From: Fragum whitleyi
Lineage: Eukaryota; Mollusca; Bivalvia; Cardiida; Cardiidae
Assembly: GCA_948146395.1 (NCBI GenBank)
Contig: OX411551.1
Span: 64,499,346 to 64,563,345 of the forward strand
Direction of reading: 5' to 3'
DNA length: 64,000 nucleotides
Shown: piece by piece, positions 57,726 to 64,000 of the stretch
How the letters are laid out: each line of letters starts with the position of its first letter
Numbering within the stretch: the first letter of the stretch is position 1
Made by a program: the position numbers and the translations under genes
Notes under the pieces: generated by a model
The model's input: only the letters and a program-made list of their open reading frames with translations
Database searches by the model: none
What the model was told of the DNA's origin: nothing

Positions 57726-59463
57726 ATATCGAATACAAATGGGCTAGAGTACAAAACATTTTATGTTCCAAATGGTATTGAGACTGCTTTCATTTGTCAA
57801 AAAACTACAATCAAAGCCTGTAAGACCTTTAATGTGTTGAATAGGTGTTCATGTAGTTTCTTTATTATTATTAATTTTTTTTTGATAATCGGGAAAAACG
57901 GTAGATTATCGCCTGATAATCTCACTGCAGAACAAGTGAAAATATCGAAAATAATGTTCTGTAAAGCGTTCAATTCGTCGTGCTTTACATTTTCTTATCG
58001 GAGCCAAATAAATTTATGGCGTTGCTCAGTAATTGCGTTTAAACGACGCGGTATAAGATAATTTATTTTCAAACCTTCACATTTTGTCTCGTGTTTTTGC
58101 ATTAGAGATAGAAAATCGCTTGTTCTTCGTGTAATATCGACAAATCCTTCATTTAGTGGATCGCAGCAGCGAATTTTCCGCAATAAGCATTTTATAAAAC
58201 ATGGTCCGCGCAGAAGATTAACGACAACGTCAAAACATTTTTTCGGTGTTATTATCTCGTTTTTCTGAAAAGAAAGTGCTAAATTATTAAAAATCGGAAG
58301 ATACCTATTGACGGTTTAATACCGATTCTTCCACATTAGAAAATGTAGAAAAAAAAAGATACAAGTATACGAGGTAAGGGGAAAAGTATAATCACAACAC
58401 GGTTCAAATTGATTCCAATAATAACTATTCAATAATTAGAGATTCATCAGAGGTTGTTTGTTTTGATATAAAATTAAAAAGATAATGGAATAAAATCGTT
58501 ATTTAACGATTTTATTCCATTTTTTAGTTAAATGAAATTCAATATTCAACAAACAAATTTTAATGAATCGCTAATAAACTTATAGATATGCATTTTAATC
58601 ACATTTTACCCCGTACCGCCCCCTTTATTACACCATATAAAAATGTGAAATTCGCTATGTGGGACAATCGGGGAGACACCCTACTTACCATGGTTTGGGA
58701 AAGGACTCGAAAGCTGGGCATGCAGCTATCAGAATGAACAGATCGATGTCATTAAAAACAACGACAACAACAACAACAACAACAACAACAACATAAAAAT
58801 AATCAACACCGATTTTTAAATAGATACCTGTTGCACTCAGATATTACTGGCATTTTGTTTAAATATTTACGTAAAATGGGCGACATTAACGTCGTAACTA
58901 CAGCTTCAGTAACGATATGTTGTTTGTTCCATGTCATTGGCCATATAATTGAGGAGATAAATGACGTTTTCATAACAGAGGTCAGGGGGCGTTATACAAC
59001 AACTCTGGGATTAAATAAGCCCTTCACTACACCCCTGGGCTTCGGTAAATTTGGACAAATTAGAACGTCAACATGATAGTTTTAACGTCAAATTGACTAA
59101 CTTTAAATCCAGAATAATAAAAAAACAACAACAACAACAACAGAAAAAAAAAACCTGAACAGTGAAAGTTTGTTAAAACGTTTCCTGTTCATTGTACTGG
59201 AATTCGAGAAAAACAGTGAATTTTAAAATTTTGTCAAAAGTGAGATTTTGAATAGTAAAAAAAAAAAAAAAAACAACTCATATGTCTTCATCTCTAGGTA
59301 AAATGGTTTGATATAGCATTTGCATTATGAACATTCGTTAAGCTCCATTTTGGTGCAACTTATGAAACGGAAAAGTCCCGTATTAAATCGAAGAATCGTT
59401 TGTCGAAAGCGAGCCAAACTGTCTTTTTTACGACGTAATGGCAACTTAACTTATCTGTTTCAG
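57726..59463. other. intronic sequence with an 18-bp-arm hairpin and CAA tracts
   Basis: Perfect hairpin with arms 58484-58501 and 58504-58521 (AATGGAATAAAATCGTTA, 2-nt spacer). CAA microsatellites at about 58757-58793 and 59125-59142, and A16 near 59260. Frames at 57654-58061 and 58831-59076 lack recognisable features. Confidence 0.6.
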
Positions 59464-59592
59464 ATGGAAAACAATCACTCGGGTGTAACCACTCTCCAGC
59501 CAAAGATGGATGTGTTGGTGGCTTTAACGTTGGGAGTATCTTGTGCTTTTGCAACTCCGATAGATGCAATCGTCCACAATTTGGTGAAATAG
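59464..59592 (+). CDS. Ly6/uPAR-like gene: B exon, domain 2
   Basis: Exon of 129 nt, acceptor TCTGTTTCAG, donor ATAG|GTAAAT, phase 1 at both ends. It encodes GKQSLGC...PAKDGC...ILCFCNSDRCNRPQFGEI with cysteine spacing x8, x10, x1, x4, identical to the domain 1 B exon. It completes the domain begun at 57388. Confidence 0.82.
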   Translation: MENNHSGVTTLQPKMDVLVALTLGVSCAFATPIDAIVHNLVK

Positions 59593-59629
59593 GTAAATAT
59601 TCACAATAACAGTAAATGGTAATTTAAAA

Positions 59630-59810
59630 TTGATATCCATCCCGCATAAATCTATTTTTAATCGCTCGCTCAGAGCTCGATTGACAATATTCCAACCAAT
59701 CACCAAATCCACTCTAAAACGCTCCAAACCCGTAAAAACCACTTCGTGATCTTTGATAAAACATTAAACCCTTTATCCTCCTTATCAATTTAACGATGTT
59801 GTTAACTGTA
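59630..59810 (+). mobile_element. CATCGTG-TIR MITE, internally deleted
   Basis: Has TTTAATCGCTCGCTCAGAGC and the right end TTAACGATGTTGTTAACTGT, but lacks the left TIR and the central part. Confidence 0.6.
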
Positions 59811-59835
59811 AGAAAGTACCCACTAAAAAGAAATT

Positions 59836-60070
59836 GAGCCTGTACTTTCCAACAATTTCAAATATGCGCAAAGTAAAGACTCTGACCAGCCTGTGCATCT
59901 GCACAGTCTGATCAGAGTCTTCACTGTGCAGTTAGTAATTAAAAATAAGGTCTCAAAGCATCTGTAGGCCATTTATTATTCTTATATTTACAGTATGTGG
60001 CTGTCAACGCTACTCTATGTTTGTTCCTCACGAACATTTCAAATTGTTGGAAATGTCACGCACCGGCTCA
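59836..60070. mobile_element. GAGCCTGTGCG MITE, copy 2
   Basis: GAGCCTGTACTTTCCAACAA at the left and AAATGTCACGCACCGGCTC at the right. Its right end is repeated after the following element (GGCACAGGCTCA at about 60453-60464), so that element appears to have inserted here. Confidence 0.75.
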
Positions 60071-60460
60071 CTCGGGAACCCTCGGCGATTCTACGGAAAA
60101 GACCTCGGGAATAATAAGGGCGCAGCCATGAAAACACGTCATTTCGAACGTGGGTTTATATGACGTCAAAAACATAACTGCGGATGACGTTGCGAAAAAC
60201 GAAATCAACGAAAGGTTAAAATTTGGCATTTTATAATTTGAAAACAAACGCAGTGTTTTACTGCGTTTTGCTTTCAAATTATAATATGCCAAAAAAGATC
60301 TCCGCAGACGATCGGAAAGCAATAAAGGAATTTGCTTTTCTTCAAGCGTATTAACCAAAGAACGACCAGGAGCCGAATAACCTAAAAAATGACCCAAAAT
60401 TACTACACTTACGTCCGAGGTACTTTTCAGTTTACGGAAAAGTCCGAGCGATGTTCCGAA
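60071..60460 (+). mobile_element. TCGGAAC-end element, best-preserved copy
   Basis: Starts CTCGGGAACCCTCGGCGATT and ends AAAAGTCCGAGCGATGTTCC. A central palindrome TTATAATTTGAAAACAAACG...TTTGCTTTCAAATTATAA surrounds GCAGTGTTTTACTGC (about 60233-60283). GGCTCA on both sides suggests a target duplication of six or more bases. A further partial left end follows at about 60528-60575 (ATCGGGAACCTTCGGCGATT). Confidence 0.7.
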
Positions 60461-60835
60461 TGGCACAGGCTCAATTATAATTGACTCGATGTCGGGAAAC
60501 TTTGGACGATATCGATTGATTTCGATTTTATCGGGAACCTTCGGCGATTCTAAGTAAAAGACCTCGGGAATAAGGTTAGTCTACAAAAACTATTGTGATA
60601 AGATAGCAAATATGTCTTTTTGGGAGGAGGTCCTTTCTCTATATGTTATATACTGAAATCTTCGAAAATCATTTTCCAAGAATCTAATTGTTGGATATCA
60701 ACCAAATTTCACTAGAATGTTCCTTTGGTGACCTATTATCAGGTTGTATAATTTTTTGTGATCTGATGAAAATATGTAGTAAATAGGAAGAGGTCATTTC
60801 TCTATTTGTTTCTATCTTAACTATAAAATACCCCC

Positions 60836-60839
60836 ATCT

Positions 60840-60917
<78 letters not shown>

Positions 60918-60925
60918 CTTTCTCT

Positions 60926-60969
<44 letters not shown>

Positions 60970-61148
60970 TCTCTCTCTGTCCTCTCTCGCCCTCTCTCCC
61001 CCCTCTCTCTCTCTCTCTCTCTCTCTCCCCCTCTCTCTCTCTCTGTCCTCTCTCGCCCTCTCTCCCCCCCTCTCTCTCTCTCTCTGTGCCCTCTCTCACT
61101 CCCTCCCTCTCTCTCTCTCTCTCTGTCTCCCCCCCTCTCTCTCTCCCT

Positions 61149-61207
<59 letters not shown>
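60836..61207. repeat. 370-bp (CT)n-rich microsatellite
   Basis: CT/CCCT/CTGT tract. Frames on both strands encode Arg/Glu or Leu/Ser runs and are artefacts. Confidence 0.97.
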
Positions 61208-61211
<4 letters not shown>

Positions 61212-61507
61212 CCTCGCATGCATCACTTATTTATCAATCAGACCACCTGGCCCATTTTCCTAATAATGTATGTAGTATATTAATTACAGAATAACTAACT
61301 GTCAAAGTTATGAAAAAATAATAACCATATCATTGAAAGCAAAAAGGGGGTTCTAGATAAGTTGCGTTTGCTTTTAAGGCTTTGTCCTACTTCAAATTTA
61401 AAAAGGCAAGATTTTAAGTTTTTTCTTTTCGGGTCATGTTTATTTTTCTTCAAGATTGCCATTCGAAACATCGCTCGGACTTTTGTCCTAATTTGCAATT
61501 ACGCCAA

Positions 61508-61987
61508 ATAAATAGAGGATATTGAATGAGTGGTCATGGAATACCAAATTGGACATAATTATTCTTATAATATGACCTACGTCGTGGGAGTGAAATAACC
61601 CCGTTGAATATTTTTGATATTACACGGGTGTTATTACAGTAGTGGATTAACTATGCAAATGAGCTAAGAACGAATAGCAACGCTATTTTGTTATCGCGAA
61701 AAAGACGTCATAATTTGTATATTGTGACGTCAGTTTTTAAACGGCGTTATAAGTTTCGCGGCGGAAAATTGAAATGTTGAATTACAAGAATTTTTACTTT
61801 TTTTGCAAAAATTCGGTTCATATTATAAATAGAATATCAAATTTGTGCTCATAAAATACCAAATTTATTCAACTCGTCATCTATAAACAGATAAAAACTC
61901 GGCGTAGCCTCTTTTTTATATGTTTATAGATGACTCGTTTAAAAAATTTGGTATTCCATGACCACTCATTCAATATCCTCTATTTAT
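61508..61987. mobile_element. 480-bp DNA element with 43-bp perfect TIRs
   Basis: The left TIR, 61508-61550 (ATAAATAGAGGATATTGAAT...), is exactly mirrored at 61945-61987. An inner hairpin TCATCTATAAAC...GTTTATAGATGA lies at about 61877-61933. Non-coding. Identical TIRs indicate recent activity. It separates two fragments of a TCGGAAC-end element (61463-61500 and 61990-62135). Confidence 0.88.
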
Positions 61988-62135
61988 GTCCAGTTTGGAC
62001 GTTTCGTTTATTTTGTTTTTTGCAACGTCATCTTCAATGATGTTTGTGACGTCATATAATCCACGTGCGAAACGGCGCGTTATCATAGCTGCGTCCTTAT
62101 TTTTTCCGGAATTGATCATTTCCTTGCAATACATT
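61988..62135 (-). mobile_element. TCGGAAC-end element fragment
   Basis: TTGCAACGTCATCTTCAATG, TGACGTCATATAATCCACGT and TAGCTGCGTCCTTATTTTTT match the minus strand of the family interior. The opposite end (CGAAACATCGCTCGGACTTT) is at 61466-61485. Confidence 0.6.
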
Positions 62136-62236
62136 TATACCGTAAACGCCTTAACAATGACAACTACGACAGTCGAGAACTGCTTCGACGATGACGTAAA
62201 ACGAAATTGTTTCTTTTTACCTCAATAAAACAATGC

Positions 62237-62303
62237 CTTTCGAAGTTTTCCGACAGTGTGCCAATTTCAAATAGATCTAATATTTACGGGTTTACTACCT
62301 TAA
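62237..62303. mobile_element. TTAAGGTAG MITE, right half only
   Basis: TATTTACGGGTTTACTACCT followed by TAA matches the family's right end. The left half is missing. Confidence 0.6.
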
Positions 62304-62681
62304 GAACCATCAGCTAGGCGTGACATTCGCTTTCGATGCGCTTGCTTTCTTTAAATGAATATTTTCTAATCAAGACTTTAAGTAGAAAAGCATGTTATTA
62401 AGTTCTTATTTTGAAAACGGCTATATATGTTTTGGGAAAAATTCAATCAATGAAAGACAAGAAATTGGATGATTCATCGCAAAAAGCTTGGTGATATAAA
62501 ATTATATCAAACTTTATATGTCATATTATTATGGAATCTTTGCATTATAATTAAACTGGTCATCTTTAATAGATAAACATTTTTTAAAGACTCAATTTTA
62601 CCTGTTCACGTGTGACTCGTTTTACTCACATGGTAATTGATGAACACTCATTTAAAATCCCCATTTATTTTTTTTCTTCAG

Positions 62682-62789
62682 TAAAAGATCACACCCTTGA
62701 CTGCTGGAGTACCTTTATCGAGCGAGGCCATAGGTCACTACGAAAGATAACATGTCACGGATCTTGTGGAACAAGAGACGTCGGGAATG
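62682..62789 (+). CDS. Ly6/uPAR-like gene: A exon, domain 3
   Basis: Exon of 108 nt, acceptor TTTTTCTTCAG, donor GTAAGG, phase 1 at both ends. It encodes KDHTLDCWSTFIERG...ITCHGSCGTRDVGN, cysteines 1-3 with a 16-residue first spacing against 12 in domain 1. Diverged from domains 1 and 2 but with the CHGSC core retained. Spliced to the terminal exon at 63350. Confidence 0.8.
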
Positions 62790-63349
62790 GTAAGGTATTA
62801 TAACTTAATAACAAGAACAAAAAAAGAACAATATTTTATACTCATACCTTAGTTATGAACATGATATTTAAGGATAATAAACAAAAGGACAAATTCAATT
62901 ATAGTATCAAGTTACATGATTGAACATGAAAATTAAGAAAACGTTAAGAGCGATGTTGAGATATAAAAAACGAAACAGTACGGGGAACGACGTTGAGAAA
63001 ACAAGAGTACGAGAGAAAGACGTTCAGCTAACAAGAGCACGACCATACTGATACATAGGGATATGCTAGTTAGAACACTAGGAAATAAGGACGAGACCAC
63101 AAGAATATGAGGTTACTAGGTTCGAACACGAGGCTACGACATTGGGAGCACATTTGTCCAGTCTGATCAGAGTCGGCTGTTGTTGCTTAAGGTTTATTTT
63201 CTGAATCTAAAATGGCCATTCTATCTTTTGATAAAATGATTTTCGAAATAAGCATGCTGATACCCCTTTGCTAGATCATTTTTTAAAGAATAATTTCATG
63301 GTGAATCTAGAGTTGACTTATTACATAGTTTGACTTTGTTTTATTCTAG

Positions 63350-63501
63350 GTGTTAAAATATACGGATGCCATCCCACATTCGTAAAGGACGGATGTAAGG
63401 ATAACACGTGTTATTGTAACGAGCCTGAATGTAACGCTCCAAACCTTCTATCACTGAACTACAGGGAATTCAAACGAGCACAAACAACAAGTGATGCCTA
63501 A
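63350..63501 (+). CDS. Ly6/uPAR-like gene: terminal B exon, domain 3
   Basis: Acceptor TTTTATTCTAG, phase-1 entry, stop TAA at 63499-63501. It encodes VKIYGC...FVKDGCKDNTCYCNEPECNAPN, cysteines 4-8 with the loop between 5 and 6 shortened to 4 residues, followed by a 23-residue hydrophilic tail without a hydrophobic end. There is therefore no GPI-anchor signal; a secreted product is likely, provided an upstream signal peptide exists. Poly(A) signals follow at 63638 and 63656. Confidence 0.82.
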
Positions 63502-64000
63502 AAACGATTTCTTCACAGACGGGTCCAGTATGACAAAAGTGTATGTGTGTGTGTGTGGGGGGGGGGAGTTGTTTTCAAGCTGTGGCTACGACATTTTTAT
63601 TATCCAGACTTAGTGTTCGACTGAAACGCCATCTGAGAATAAATTCTGAATCCTGAATAAATGAAATGTTGGACCCTGGTCATGATTCCCTGGCAGGAAA
63701 GAATCACTTTTTAACGAATGTGCAAAGCGAAATCGATGATTTATTTACGCTCAAATCGGATATAAAAATCCCACGGAATTTCAACTCTGTTACACTCAAG
63801 TCCGTTTTGGCCTTGTTAAAGAATTGTGATTTGGATTATTTTGTGTTCTGAGTATGTACTTCAACACAAAAAACGTCTTTAAGCCATACTAAGATCTGTA
63901 GCCTCAATACGCTTTTTATGCGCCATTTTCACTATATATCTAACTAGGCCGAAATAGACAAGAGATATAACCACACGTAGTTGGAATAGTGAATAGGTCA
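63502..64000. other. 3' UTR and downstream sequence
   Basis: Contains GTGTGTGTGTGTGGGGGGGG (about 63543-63568) and the poly(A) signals. Nothing else recognised. Confidence 0.5.
63638..63661 (+). terminator. poly(A) signals of the Ly6-like gene
   Basis: Two AATAAA hexamers, at 63638-63643 and 63656-63661, 137 and 155 bp after the stop codon. Confidence 0.65.

Noticed and set aside
57654..58061. 135-codon frame downstream of A exon 2
   Set aside because: Its first quarter is the right TIR of a MITE; the rest lacks recognisable composition or splice logic. The real second half of the domain is at 59464.
60684..61226. 180-codon Arg/Glu-rich open frame and overlapping frames on both strands
   Set aside because: Entirely within a CT/GA microsatellite; low-complexity translation, not a gene. 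The same applies to 4732-4926.

Overview
The window is AT-rich, intron- and repeat-dense animal DNA. The repeat types (tRNA-derived SINEs with target-site duplications, many palindromic MITEs, and tandem units containing GGGCGTGGCAGGGCGGGGC) are of the kind I associate with bivalve molluscs. That assignment comes from recalled repeat style, not from a database match. There are no bacterial operons, rRNA genes or CRISPR arrays. Host coding sequence is sparse and sits in small exons. Most long open frames belong to mobile elements.

Host-type genes. (1) A multi-exon gene on the + strand has exons at 22002-22353, 52320-52448, 57388-57474, 59464-59592, 62682-62789 and 63350-63501. They form three repeats of an eight-cysteine, Ly6/uPAR-like (three-finger-like) domain. 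Each domain is split over an 'A' exon and a 'B' exon, with phase-1 introns throughout. The gene ends with a stop codon and poly(A) signals near 63640-63660; its 5' end is not identified. (2) A decayed multi-exon C2H2 zinc-finger gene lies at about 2460-5830 (+). (3) One exon of a secreted cysteine-rich peptide lies at 12154-12344 (-).

The most unusual object lies in the 30-kb first recognisable intron of the Ly6-like gene. It is a 7.6-kb segment (about 23525-31100) bounded by imperfect inverted repeats of about 170 bp. It carries one intact intronless 1557-codon ORF (25319-29992) with its own TATA-type promoter and poly(A) signal. The protein has zinc-binding N-terminal motifs, a candidate RNase H-like D-D-E core, a PIN/FEN-like nuclease core with the full set of acidic motifs, and a C-terminal CXC cysteine cluster. 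I read it as a candidate large DNA transposon of a poorly described type. A second, non-coding element with inverted ends (about 31197-35979) lies next to it.

Layout. 1-1260: pogo/Tigger-like transposase pseudogene. 2300-8720: zinc-finger gene between inverted 70-bp arms, then an LTR-like segment. 8860-15220: nested MITEs plus the cysteine-rich peptide exon. 15220-22000: SINE, hairpin MITEs and a tandem GC-box repeat. 22002-22353: tandemly duplicated A exon. 23525-36000: the two large inverted-repeat elements. 37430-48330: graveyard of at least four non-LTR retrotransposons on both strands, including one inserted in frame into another. 49500-64000: the rest of the Ly6-like gene interleaved with MITEs, SINEs and a 370-bp CT tract.
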